From the NCBI RefSeq assembly GCF_042466415.1, contig NZ_JAXHCH010000002.1, forward strand, positions 992,001 to 1,056,000: a DNA stretch of 64,000 nt. Reading direction: 5' to 3'. A program made the translations under genes and the position numbers. Position 1 is the first letter of the stretch. Each line of letters opens with the position of its first letter. The notes under the pieces were generated by a model, which did no database searches, was not told the DNA's origin, and saw only the letters and a list, made by a program, of their open reading frames with translations. Below, piece after piece: positions 17,477 to 25,909 of this stretch. This stretch comes from Albirhodobacter sp042466415 (GTDB lineage Bacteria > Pseudomonadota > Alphaproteobacteria > Rhodobacterales > Rhodobacteraceae).

Positions 17477-19821
17477 CTCGGCTCACAGACCAGTTGGTTG
17501 TGCACCGTTGCCGTGAGATCTGTCAGTGAGAACGGCTTTGGTAGGAAGATCGAGTTTTTGACCGGCGGGCGGCCATCTTGGAAAATATCCTCAGCATAGC
17601 CCGAGACAAATACAACCTTCGTTTCCGGCCGCGTTTTTAACGCCTCGCGCACCCATGTTGGCCCATCCATACCCGGCATAATGACATCGGTCACGAAGAT
17701 ATCGACGCCGAGCGCCTCGTCTTGCAGCAGCCCGAGCGCCTCCTCGCCATTTTCCGCCTCATAGACCGTGTAGCCCCGTAGCTTCAGCGCGCGCGACGCG
17801 AAGGCCCGCACCGGCGCTTCGTCCTCCACCAGCAGGACTGTTGCGTTGGATTTCACACTCGGCTCCATCTTTACCGACGCGGCGACGGGGGGCTCTGGCT
17901 CTTGATCCATCAAGTCATGCGCGGGGAAAAACAATGTGAAGCTGGTGCCCGACCCCTGAACTGAATCGCAAAAGATATAGCCGCCAGTTTGCTTAACGAT
18001 CCCGTAAGCGGTCGAAAGCCCGAGACCCGTTCCCTCGCCTGTCCGCTTCGTCGTGTAGAACGGCTCAAAAATCTTGCCGATCTTATCTGGCGGAATGCCG
18101 ACCCCCTCGTCAATCACCCGCACGACGACATAGTTACCTTGCGAAAGCTCGACACGGTCGCGGCTCATCGGGGATGTCAACGAAACATTCTCGGTCTCAA
18201 TCCTGATCTCGCCGCCACCCGGCATCGCATCGCGTGCGTTTACCACGAGATTCATGATCACCTGCTCCAACTGCCGCTTATCGGCCCGCAAAAGCCGAAG
18301 ATCAGGATCGTGGTGCAGGGTCAGCTGTACTTTTTCCCCCACCAGACGGTTCAGGAGATGCGTCAGATCCGCGAGCGTGTCGCGCAGATCAATCACCCGA
18401 GGTTTAAGGGTTTGCTTGCGCGAAAACGCCAATAACTGCGCGACGAGCGCGGCCGCGCGATTGGCATTCTGGCTGATTTGATCGAGATCTGAAAAGTCGG
18501 GGTCGCCCTTGTCATGACGCATCATCAGCAGATCGCAATGCCCTGAAATCGCAGTTAAAAGATTGTTGAAATCATGCGCAACACCGCCCGCAAGCTGGCC
18601 GATCGCCTGCATTTTCTGGCTTTGGACGAATTGCGCCTCCAGCGTCTTGAGCTGTGTCGCGTCCGACAACACCGCAATCAAACCCGCCCTGCCATCCTCG
18701 ACCACGCGCGACAGCGTCACCTGCAAGAAAACCTCGCGCTCGCCATATTTGACGCGCAGCACCTCCGGCTTGCGCTCCGCCCGTCCCGCGAGCGCATCTT
18801 GCAGCCAATCATTCACCGGACGGCCCAACCCCTCCACGATATCCGAGAGGCAGGTGCCCTCATCGTAATCACCAACCAAGGTCCGCGCGGCACGATTGGT
18901 CGCCAATATCTCGCCCTTGCGCGCCAACCGCATGAGCGCCACGGGCAGCGTTTCAAAGGCCGTCGGATCATGCGACGCAATGCGCCCCGTCGTCATCGGC
19001 ACGAGGTAGATTTCCGTGCGCCCCCCAGGGCCGGAGAGCTCCGCGACGACGGTGCGCATCGGCCCCGTTGGCGTCGTCACATCGTGTTCCTCGCCCGATC
19101 GCAAAGGAAGCTCGGTAAAAATCCTGTCCAACGTCCGAACACGCTCGCCCACGATCCGCCGCAAGGCCTCGTTCATGAACAAAATCGTTCCCGTTTTAGA
19201 CACCGTCATCATCGGCAGGGAAATGCCATCCGCACCGCGCCCAGACACGCGCTCCGCCATTTCTTCAAGGCGCCACAAGAACCCCTCCTCCGCGATGCGG
19301 TGCACCGAGAGGCGCATATGCCCACGCCGCGTCACCAGATCTTCGCGCGCCGCCCCAAGGGTTTGCGCTTTGTTTTGAAGACGCGTCAGAACCGCGGCCG
19401 GATTGGCGAAGATATCGCCAAACGCTCGCGTCAATGTCTGTCCGCTCCGCACCCCGAACCGCTCCAACGCGGCGCGGTTTTGATAGCCGACCGCGCCATC
19501 AAGATCTGTCGCGAAAGAGGGCGACGCGTCTTCGGCGATAAACGCCGCGATCTGTGCATGCGCCGCTTTGCGTGACCCTTGCGCGCGCGCGGCGACAAGT
19601 TTTAGCAAAACCGCGAGGCAGGTCAGCGTCACCGCGACCGACACCGCAACGAGCGCCACCCGTGTGTCCGACGCCAGAAACCCCGCCATCAAGGCCAAGC
19701 CCGCAGCCATGATGAGATAGACCACGCGCGGCGACAGCGCGACCGCCACTTTTCCAAGCGGTTCATGTGATTGCGCGGTTTTGAACACCCCATAGCCCTT
19801 CCGTGAAACGATCCCCCCCAT
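17473..19821 (-). CDS. cckA: CckA-type hybrid histidine kinase
   Basis: Membrane hybrid kinase of 782 residues that in alphaproteobacteria phosphorylates ChpT and thereby CtrA, controlling cell cycle, motility or gene transfer agents. Layout: two N-terminal helices (about 30-75), PAS-like domains, then HisKA with His416 in AHDFNNLLTAISGHCDLL. The ATPase domain follows (NLVVNARDAMP, GTGLGLSTAYGIV), then a C-terminal receiver with Asp712 (FVTDVIMPGMDG). The HisKA region is diagnostic for CckA. The start codon choice is uncertain. Location beside recA fits the order. Confidence 0.93.
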   Translation of the reverse strand: MGGIVSRKGYGVFKTAQSHEPLGKVAVALSPRVVYLIMAAGLALMAGFLASDTRVALVAVSVAVTLTCLAVLLKLVAARAQGSRKAAHAQIAAFIAEDASPSFATDLDGAVGYQNRAALERFGVRSGQTLTRAFGDIFANPAAVLTRLQNKAQTLGAAREDLVTRRGHMRLSVHRIAEEGFLWRLEEMAERVSGRGADGISLPMMTVSKTGTILFMNEALRRIVGERVRTLDRIFTELPLRSGEEHDVTTPTGPMRTVVAELSGPGGRTEIYLVPMTTGRIASHDPTAFETLPVALMRLARKGEILATNRAARTLVGDYDEGTCLSDIVEGLGRPVNDWLQDALAGRAERKPEVLRVKYGEREVFLQVTLSRVVEDGRAGLIAVLSDATQLKTLEAQFVQSQKMQAIGQLAGGVAHDFNNLLTAISGHCDLLMMRHDKGDPDFSDLDQISQNANRAAALVAQLLAFSRKQTLKPRVIDLRDTLADLTHLLNRLVGEKVQLTLHHDPDLRLLRADKRQLEQVIMNLVVNARDAMPGGGEIRIETENVSLTSPMSRDRVELSQGNYVVVRVIDEGVGIPPDKIGKIFEPFYTTKRTGEGTGLGLSTAYGIVKQTGGYIFCDSVQGSGTSFTLFFPAHDLMDQEPEPPVAASVKMEPSVKSNATVLLVEDEAPVRAFASRALKLRGYTVYEAENGEEALGLLQDEALGVDIFVTDVIMPGMDGPTWVREALKTRPETKVVFVSGYAEDIFQDGRPPVKNSIFLPKPFSLTDLTATVHNQLVCEPS

Positions 19822-19928
19822 AAGGCGGAGAAATGGTTAAAGCACGATTAATGGCTATGAGATATGCAACCTATGGGTGTGTCAATTCATTCGAAGTGAC
19901 ATACCCTGTATTTTACGATGCTTCCGGC

Positions 19929-21137
19929 TTACGGCTTGCGTAAAACTGCAGTGTAGAAGCCGTCGCCGCCTTCCAGCGGGGTCATGCTGCGTTCGCTGCA
20001 CAGCGTCCAATCGGGGTTCGCCGCAAGGAAGGATTCGATTTGCGTAAAGTTTTCAACATCTAGCAAAGAGCACGTCATATAGGCGACATGCCCGCCCGAT
20101 TTGACCATCGGTGCAACGGCCGCAAGGATCTCGACCTGAATCCCCGCCAATTCTTTCAAGCGCTCAGGCGTCAAACGCCATTTAGCCTCCGGCGTCCGCC
20201 GCCATGTGCCCGAGCCCGAACATGGCGCGTCGATCACGACCAGATCATACGGGCCTTGGGCTTCCGCCTCATAGGGTGCGGCCATCGAAATCTTTGCGCC
20301 GGCGCGCTTGGCACGCACAGGAATATCGCCCGTCCGTCCTGCGTCGATATCATGCGCGACGAATTTGGCCTTCGGCGCCATTGCCGCCATCGCAAGAACC
20401 TTGCCGCCACCGCCCGCGCAATAATCGAGCACCTTCATGCCGGCCGTGATCTCCAAGCTCTCGATAACCGCTTGCGACGCGGCATCCTGAACCTCGACAA
20501 GCCCCTGAGTGTAAGCCAGTGACCCCGCAACTTTCCGCGGGTTCTCAATAACTTCCAATGCGTTCTTCGCGAGGCTTGTCGGCTGCGTGACAATGCCTTC
20601 CGCATCCAAAGCCGCCATCGCCTCCGCCACACTGGCTTTCGCGATATTCACCCGCAAGAACAAAGGCGCACGGGTCCGCAAGACCCCCATCACCGCCTCA
20701 AACTCCGCCCCGAGATTGGCCCGAAGCGACGTTTCCAACCACGCCGGACAATCCAGCGCAGTGAGCCCGGTCGGGGCTTGCGGCACGATCTCCTCAAGGG
20801 AATTCAGGGCGTCGGGCGCGAATTTCTCGCCGGTAAACAAAGTCGTAGGATCAACACCTTGCGCGCGCAGCAGGCCGAGCATCAGCATCCGCCCCGTGAT
20901 CCCGCCGCCCGTCATCGAGGTATCGGCAAGCTGCGTCGCACTTGCCCCGCCTAAATGCGCGTAGCTGGCCTGACACCGCAGCGCATCATAGACAAGATCG
21001 CGTATCCCCGCGCGGTCACCAGACCCTGCGAACCGGTTGGACCGCGCCCAGCCCGTTAGCACGGCCTCTGCCGCCTCCCCGCGCAAAGCACGGTCAAGGA
21101 TTTCGATAGCGGCTTGGATACGGGCGGCGGGGGTCAT
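19929..21137 (-). CDS. rsmB: RsmB-type 16S rRNA m5C methyltransferase
   Basis: 402-residue SAM-dependent RNA methyltransferase of the RsmB/NOP family. It has an N-terminal NusB-like helical domain (RIQAAIEILDRALRGE) and a C-terminal Rossmann domain. Motif I is VLDYCAGGGGKVLAMAAM. The two catalytic cysteines are in DAPCSGSGTWRR (motif IV) and YMTCSLLDVEN (motif VI). Its expected target is C967 of 16S rRNA, though family members differ in specificity. Confidence 0.9.
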   Translation of the reverse strand: MTPAARIQAAIEILDRALRGEAAEAVLTGWARSNRFAGSGDRAGIRDLVYDALRCQASYAHLGGASATQLADTSMTGGGITGRMLMLGLLRAQGVDPTTLFTGEKFAPDALNSLEEIVPQAPTGLTALDCPAWLETSLRANLGAEFEAVMGVLRTRAPLFLRVNIAKASVAEAMAALDAEGIVTQPTSLAKNALEVIENPRKVAGSLAYTQGLVEVQDAASQAVIESLEITAGMKVLDYCAGGGGKVLAMAAMAPKAKFVAHDIDAGRTGDIPVRAKRAGAKISMAAPYEAEAQGPYDLVVIDAPCSGSGTWRRTPEAKWRLTPERLKELAGIQVEILAAVAPMVKSGGHVAYMTCSLLDVENFTQIESFLAANPDWTLCSERSMTPLEGGDGFYTAVLRKP

Positions 21138-21291
21138 GGGCAGGCTCCTATAGGGTTGGCGCGGGCTTAGCCTGTGTTGACGATTTGCGCAATCATTCGC
21201 AGCAGATCAAGGGTGGGAACTGTCGGTTTTGCCTGCGCGTAAAAACTCGTCACACTTCAAAACCGCGCTCGAGGCAGAAAATTTAATACAA

Positions 21292-21325
21292 TGTATATAC
21301 AAAGCAATGACAATGTGTATATACA
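21292..21325. promoter_or_regulatory. Paired TGTATATACA palindromes upstream of the RHH gene
   Basis: The perfect 10-bp palindrome TGTATATACA occurs at 21292-21301 and 21316-21325, 24 bp apart, within a longer imperfect direct repeat (ACAATG..TATATACA). The second copy ends 21 bp before the RHH start. RHH proteins often bind such paired sites, so autoregulation is a reasonable inference. Confidence 0.55.
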
Positions 21326-21346
21326 GAACGAGCAAGGAGACATGCG

Positions 21347-21670
21347 ATGGATAAAAACGCCCCCCTGACGGAGGCCCAACGGACACCAGACGGCGCGTCT
21401 GACAAGATCAAGAAACCCCGCAAGGCGAAGCTTGATCGCAAGGACAGCCAGCTGATTATCCGTGTGAAGGGCACTGAAAGGGATGCTTTTGTGGACTTAT
21501 GCGAGGCGCTCGATACAAGCGCCGCACGCGAAATCCGCAGGTTCATGCGCGAGTTCATCTTGCAACACGCCGAAGGTGACATCGCAACAGCGACCACCGA
21601 AATGAAGTTTAAAGAGGAGCTTAAACCAGATGGCAAAAGCAAACATCAAAGAGCTGAAAAAAGAAGTTAA
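21347..21670 (+). CDS. Small ribbon-helix-helix-like DNA-binding protein
   Basis: 107-residue, highly charged protein. After a lysine-rich N-terminal tail, the segment SQLIIRVKGTERDAFVDLCE then SAAREIRRFMREFIL has the beta-strand/helix/helix pattern of RHH proteins. The ATG at 21347 follows AAGGAG. Two palindromes upstream may be its operators. Its 3' end overlaps the next gene by 41 bp in another frame. The assignment rests on pattern alone; no named family is claimed. Confidence 0.65.
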   Translation: MDKNAPLTEAQRTPDGASDKIKKPRKAKLDRKDSQLIIRVKGTERDAFVDLCEALDTSAAREIRRFMREFILQHAEGDIATATTEMKFKEELKPDGKSKHQRAEKRS

Positions 21671-21746
21671 AACGCGCAAGGCAAAAGTTGCCAAGCAAGA
21701 AAGCAAGCTCAAAGCAGCTAAAAAAGCATTGAAAAAAGCGGCCTAA
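21630..21746 (+). CDS. 38-residue lysine/alanine-rich helical protein
   Basis: Tiny protein MAKANIKELKKEVKTRKAKV and onward, about one third lysine, ending KKALKKAA. It should form one long amphipathic basic helix, like a histone-tail or coiled-coil peptide. The ATG at 21630 has GAGGAG 10 bp upstream and lies inside the RHH gene in a different frame. A terminator follows 24 bp after the stop. A nucleic-acid-binding role is inferred from charge only. Confidence 0.6.
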   Translation: MAKANIKELKKEVKTRKAKVAKQESKLKAAKKALKKAA

Positions 21747-21770
21747 TTGCTCGTTTCTTTCTCTGTGCGA

Positions 21771-21793
21771 GGCGGGCCAATGGCCCGCCTTTT
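21771..21793 (+). terminator. Terminator after the RHH/lysine-rich operon
   Basis: Stem GGCGGGCC / GGCCCGCC with an AAT loop followed by TTTT. Confidence 0.9.
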
Positions 21794-22436
21794 GCGTTCA
21801 GGTCGCCCGCTGCGAACGGGGATGACTGCCCTCGGTCAGGGGCGCCACTGCGCGATACTCTCGTTGAGGGAGGAAAGATTGGTTTGATCCACCTCGATCA
21901 AGCCGCGCCGCGGACGATCCAAGTCGATGATCAAGAACACAAGAACCACGATCAGCAACATCATTGCATAAACCGGCACGCCGGGCCGAATGCGCGAAAT
22001 GCCCGATGAATAGCCAACAACACCGCCCAGCAAGATGAATGTTCCAAACAGCAGGATCAACACGAGCTCCGGCACATGGCGGTTGATCGCGGCATCGCGG
22101 CTCGCGAGGGCATCCGTCATGTCATTCAAGCTTGCGGCAAAGGACATCGTGACAGGGTTACTCGCCGCACGTGCCTCCGCAACCGCGACCTGCCACAGCT
22201 CGGCAAACACATCATTCGCCTCTTCGATCAGCGCCCCGCGCGCTTGCGTCTCGGCGGCGGAAATGGTGGAGGCCTCTGCCCTGATCGCAACATAGCGCTG
22301 CAACAATGCTTTCGCCGCGTCACGCCGCTCATCCCCGATCAGATCGCTGCGCAGCCATGCTGTACCGATCGCATTGGCCTCATTGACCACCTCGCCGGAG
22401 CGTTGATCAAAGCGGCCCAGCGACAGCGAGAAGGTA

Positions 22437-22440
22437 AAAC
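22437..22440. repeat. Target-site duplication AAAC, left copy
   Basis: AAAC directly precedes the IS end TGAGCTAC; the same four bases follow the other IS end at 23714-23717. Confidence 0.85.
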
Positions 22441-22520
22441 TGAGCTACCCCCTAAAATTAGGACACTGACGTAAGCTGCGATTTGTTGTCTGTTGATCTT
22501 CAACACGAAGGAGATCGACG

Positions 22521-22814
22521 ATGTCGAAACGGAAGCAACATCATCCAGAATTCAAAGCCAAGGTAGCGTTGGAAGCGCTGAAGGGCGAAGAGACGGTCAG
22601 CGAGCTGGCCAGTCGGTTCGGCGTGCATCCCACGATGATCCATCAATGGAAACGTGCTCTGCTTGAAGGTGCGTCTGGCGTATTTGAGCGTGGCGGCCGG
22701 AAGGCACCGGAAGTCGATGAAGAGCAGGTCAAAGACCTGCACGCCAAGATTGGGGAGTTGGCCGTCGCCAACGATTTTTTGGCAAGAAAGCTCAAACCCT
22801 GGACCGACAAATGA
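22521..22814 (+). CDS. IS3-family transposase OrfA (copy 1)
   Basis: 97-residue protein with an N-terminal helix-turn-helix (HHPEFKAKVALEALKGEETV, ELASRFGVHPTMIHQWKR) and a C-terminal leucine-zipper-like helix. It binds the IS ends and helps OrfB. The stop overlaps the OrfB start (ATGA). OrfB is in the -1 frame; a T6G run in the 3' part could allow frameshifting to an OrfAB fusion (inference). Confidence 0.93.
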   Translation: MSKRKQHHPEFKAKVALEALKGEETVSELASRFGVHPTMIHQWKRALLEGASGVFERGGRKAPEVDEEQVKDLHAKIGELAVANDFLARKLKPWTDK

Positions 22815-23674
22815 GGTGCAAGATGGTTGAGCCCAATCTGCCTGGGCTGTCTGTTGGGAAGCAATGCGCGTTGCTGTCGATCTCTCGATCCTCGTTCTAT
22901 TATGAGCCGAAAGGCGAAAGTGAAATGAACCTCGACCTGATGCGGCTGATTGATAAGCAGTTCCTGGAAACCCCGTTTTACGGCGTGCGCCAGATGACTT
23001 GGCACCTGCGAAATGAGGATCACGTCGTAAACGAGAAACGGATCAGACGCATTATGCGGCTGATGGGCCTCATGCCCATCTATCAGAAGCCGAACACCAG
23101 CAAGGCGGCAAAGGGGCACAAGATTTATCCTTACCTGCTGCGTGGGTTGCGGGTAAATCGGCCCAACCAAGTCTGGTGCGCCGACATTACCTATCTGCCA
23201 ATGCGGCGCGGATTCTTGTATCTTGTGGCAATCATGGACTGGCACACACGCAAGGTGCTGGCTTGGCGCATCTCAAACACGCTGGAGGCAGAGTTTTGCG
23301 TCGATGCGTTGAACGAAGCGATCCACAAGTTCGGCCCGCCTGAGATTATGAATACCGACCAAGGCTCACAGTTCACATCGTTTGCATGGACAGACCGACT
23401 GAGCCGCTCAAATGTCCGCATTTCAATGGATGGCAAGGGCCGCTTCCTTGACAACATCTTCGTCGAACGACTGTGGCGGTCCCTGAAGTATGAATGCGTC
23501 TACCCGCATGCTTGGGAAACCGGATCGGAGGCGAAAGCAGGCATCAGAAAATGGATCGAGTTCTACAATCACAAGCGACCGCATTCCTCGCTTGGCGGCA
23601 GGCCACCTGCCGTGGTCTATTGGCAGAGAATTAAAACAACCAACCCCGATCAGCAGGTGCAAAGAGTAGCTTAA
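22811..23674 (+). CDS. IS3-family transposase OrfB (copy 1), DDE integrase core
   Basis: 287-residue catalytic transposase. The DDE triad is visible: Asp in VWCADITYLP, Asp in IMNTDQGSQFTS and Glu in NIFVERLWRSLKYE, followed by the family end FYNHKRPHSSLGGRPP. The frame is intact, so this IS is probably active. It is identical in translation to the copy at 53244-54107. Confidence 0.95.
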   Translation: MRCKMVEPNLPGLSVGKQCALLSISRSSFYYEPKGESEMNLDLMRLIDKQFLETPFYGVRQMTWHLRNEDHVVNEKRIRRIMRLMGLMPIYQKPNTSKAAKGHKIYPYLLRGLRVNRPNQVWCADITYLPMRRGFLYLVAIMDWHTRKVLAWRISNTLEAEFCVDALNEAIHKFGPPEIMNTDQGSQFTSFAWTDRLSRSNVRISMDGKGRFLDNIFVERLWRSLKYECVYPHAWETGSEAKAGIRKWIEFYNHKRPHSSLGGRPPAVVYWQRIKTTNPDQQVQRVA

Positions 23675-24089
23675 TTTACGCCAGATCCTGTCCAACAAAT
23701 GGGGAGTAGCTCAAAACCCAGCAACAATGCCAGCAAACCCAAAAGCGACCCCTGCACCGCATTCGCCTGCGCCTTTGCATCCTCGTTTACCCGAGCCTGC
23801 ATCCGCTTGCCGGTGAGCCCGCCGAGCGCCATCGCAAATAGCATACATAGAAACAGCGCGATCGAGACGGCATAGGACGGTAGATTATATATGTTGGCAG
23901 GCTCACATTTTCATCAAGGACCGTTTACGGCGAAACCGATACACGCGATCCACCGCATCGCGCAATGGCGAACTCTGACATCCGCACGGCCTGCCGCATG
24001 CACACCCCTACACGATCACCATGTTTTGACGGAACCAAATCCCGCGCGCGGCGTTAACCCTCCATAAAGAAACCGGAAAGGAAAATCCG

Positions 24090-24233
24090 ATGCGCAAGAA
24101 ACTGTATATCTTCCCTATCCTTGCCCTCACCGTTCTCACAGCATGCGAAACCGTTAAAGGCGTTGGCCGCGATGTTGAGTATACCGGCGAAGTCATCACC
24201 TCGGGCTCGCAGCAGGTCCAAAACGACCTCTGA
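24090..24233 (+). CDS. Entericidin-like small lipoprotein
   Basis: 47-residue product MRKKLYIFPILALTVLTACE and onward: short basic N-terminus, hydrophobic stretch and lipobox LTAC, so it is a predicted lipoprotein with a mature part of about 29 residues. The mature part (ETVKGVGRDVEYTGEVI) matches entericidin A/B-type peptides, which in E. coli form an antidote/toxin pair; only one is present here. AAAGGA lies about 9 bp upstream of the ATG. Confidence 0.85.
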   Translation: MRKKLYIFPILALTVLTACETVKGVGRDVEYTGEVITSGSQQVQNDL

Positions 24234-24262
24234 GCCCGCGCGCGACACAGCAGCCATGAAAA

Positions 24263-24285
24263 AGGCCCCACACATCGTGGGGCCT
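24263..24285 (-). terminator. Terminator of guaB, possibly bidirectional
   Basis: Stem AGGCCCCAC / GTGGGGCCT with an ACATC loop. On the minus strand it is followed by TTTTTC, so it mainly ends guaB; it may also serve the entericidin gene on the plus strand. Confidence 0.85.
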
Positions 24286-24308
24286 GTCTTCAATCCTGAA
24301 TGGGCTGC

Positions 24309-25760
24309 CTAGCCGATCCGGTAGTTCGGGCTTTCGCGGGTGATCTGAACATCATGCACATGGCTTTCTTTAAGCCCCGCGCCCGTGATCCGCACGAATT
24401 CGCATCCGCCCTTCATCTGCGCAACCGTCGGGGAACCGGTGTAACCCATTGCCGCACGCAAACCGCCGACCATCTGGTGCAACACAGTGCCCACAGCGCC
24501 CTTATACGGCACTTGGCCCTCAATCCCTTCAGGCACCAGCTTGTCAGAGGCGGCATCTTTTTGGAAATATCGATCAGCAGATCCCCGCGCCATCGCGCCA
24601 AGCGACCCCATCCCGCGGTAGCTCTTATAGGAGCGCCCTTGGTAGAGAATAACTTCGCCAGGGGCCTCATCCGTGCCCGAAATCGCGGAGCCGACCATCG
24701 CGCAGCTCGCGCCAGCCGCAATCGCTTTCGCGAAATCGCCCGAGAATTTGATCCCGCCATCTGCAATGACCGGCACATCGCCCGCGCCCGAGGCCGCGTC
24801 CATGATTGCTGTCAATTGTGGAACGCCAACCCCCGCCACGATCCGCGTGGTGCAGATCGAGCCCGGACCGATACCAACCTTAACCGCATCCGCACCCGCG
24901 TCGATCAAGGCCTTCGTGGCAGATGCAGTTGCCACATTACCGGCAATGACTTGAACACGGTCGCCAAAAGCTTTCTTCGCGCGCGCAACCGCTTCAACGA
25001 CGCCCAACGAGTGACCATGCGCAGTATCGATCACGATGATATCGACGCCCGCCTCGACCAAAGCCGAGGAGCGATCGAACCCTGCATCGCCAACACCCGT
25101 TGCCGCCGCGACCCGAAGACGGCCCTTGTCATCCTTGCACGCGAGCGGATGCAGAACCGATTGCGCGCTGTCTTTCAACGTCAACAGGCCGGTGAGCTTC
25201 CCTGCCCCGTCCACGACGAGCAGTTTTTCGATCCGGCGCGATTTCATCAGGTTCATCGCTTCGGTGCGGTCGGCAGGCTCGCGTAGAATCGCAAGATTAT
25301 CGGTCGTCATCATCGTCGAGACCGGCGTCCGTTCATCCGAGGCAAAGCGCATATCGCGGTTTGTCACGATCCCCACAACGCGGCCCGTGGCATCCACAAC
25401 AGGGAAACCCGAGACGTTATATTGCGCGACCAGCGCCTTTGCATCGGCCAAAGTCTGGTCCGGCGTCAGCGTGATCGGGTTGAACACGATACCGCTCTCG
25501 AAGCGCTTCACACGGCGCACCTCATCGGCCTGTTTGGCGACATCGAGGTTCTTGTGGATCACCCCCATGCCACCGGCCTGCGCCATGGCAATCGCCATGC
25601 GGGATTCCGTGACGGTATCCATCGCGGAAGACAAAAGCGGGATATTCAGGCGGATCGATTTGGTCACAAAGGTCGAGACATCTGCCTCCGACGGCAACAC
25701 CGATGAGGCGGCCGGCACGAGGAGGACATCATCAAAAGTGAGTGCCTCGCGAATCTGCAT
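24309..25760 (-). CDS. guaB: IMP dehydrogenase
   Basis: Converts IMP to XMP with NAD, the first committed step of GMP synthesis. 483 residues from the ATG at 25760 (MQIREALTFDDVLLVPAASS; AAGGAG upstream); the frame is open to 25805 but those codons are not family-like. The TIM barrel is interrupted by two CBS domains (about residues 90-205). The catalytic cysteine is in KVGIGPGSICTTRIVAGVG, and the flap RYFQ motif is visible. Confidence 0.97.
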   Translation of the reverse strand: MQIREALTFDDVLLVPAASSVLPSEADVSTFVTKSIRLNIPLLSSAMDTVTESRMAIAMAQAGGMGVIHKNLDVAKQADEVRRVKRFESGIVFNPITLTPDQTLADAKALVAQYNVSGFPVVDATGRVVGIVTNRDMRFASDERTPVSTMMTTDNLAILREPADRTEAMNLMKSRRIEKLLVVDGAGKLTGLLTLKDSAQSVLHPLACKDDKGRLRVAAATGVGDAGFDRSSALVEAGVDIIVIDTAHGHSLGVVEAVARAKKAFGDRVQVIAGNVATASATKALIDAGADAVKVGIGPGSICTTRIVAGVGVPQLTAIMDAASGAGDVPVIADGGIKFSGDFAKAIAAGASCAMVGSAISGTDEAPGEVILYQGRSYKSYRGMGSLGAMARGSADRYFQKDAASDKLVPEGIEGQVPYKGAVGTVLHQMVGGLRAAMGYTGSPTVAQMKGGCEFVRITGAGLKESHVHDVQITRESPNYRIG

Positions 25761-25909
25761 GGGAGAGCTCCTTGGCAGTGATCGTTTGGCGGTTCCCTGT
25801 TTCACGCGGCGCGGAGTTTGGCAAGGGGCAAACGCCGAGATCGGGCGCAGGGAGGCGCGAATTTACAAAAACTTAATATCGATGCGTGCACAGGTGGCGA
25901 TTTACCCTC

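Larger units (their letters stand above)
22441..23713 (+). mobile_element. IS3-family insertion sequence, copy 1 (1273 bp)
   Basis: Starts TGAGCTACCCCC and ends GGGGAGTAGCTCA, giving imperfect terminal inverted repeats that also share a TTRGGACA block about 20 bp in. It is flanked by the 4-bp duplication AAAC. It contains overlapping orfA and orfB. An apparently identical copy lies in inverse orientation at 53205-54477. The 4-bp duplication is what some IS3 subgroups (e.g. IS407-like) make; the subgroup is not certain. Confidence 0.93.
21836..23910 (-). pseudogene. DUF4239-like membrane protein gene split by an IS3 element
   Basis: Removing the IS (22441-23713) and one AAAC copy restores one continuous frame across the junction (LLALLLGF joined to TFSLSLGRFDQRSGEVVNEA). 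This is the typical DUF4239/bestrophin-like sequence with helices at both ends. The 3' part (21836-22440) keeps two membrane segments; the 5' part holds the first. No ATG, GTG or TTG occurs in frame between the stop at 23911-23913 and the ATG at 23844, so the start may also be damaged. The gene is very likely inactive. Confidence 0.88.

Noticed and set aside
21347..21746. Toxin-antitoxin pair
   Set aside because: The RHH protein could be an antitoxin, but its partner is a 38-residue lysine-rich helix without toxin features, so I describe it only as an overlapping pair.
24300..25286. 328-codon open frame on the plus strand
   Set aside because: Antisense to guaB; no recognisable domain.
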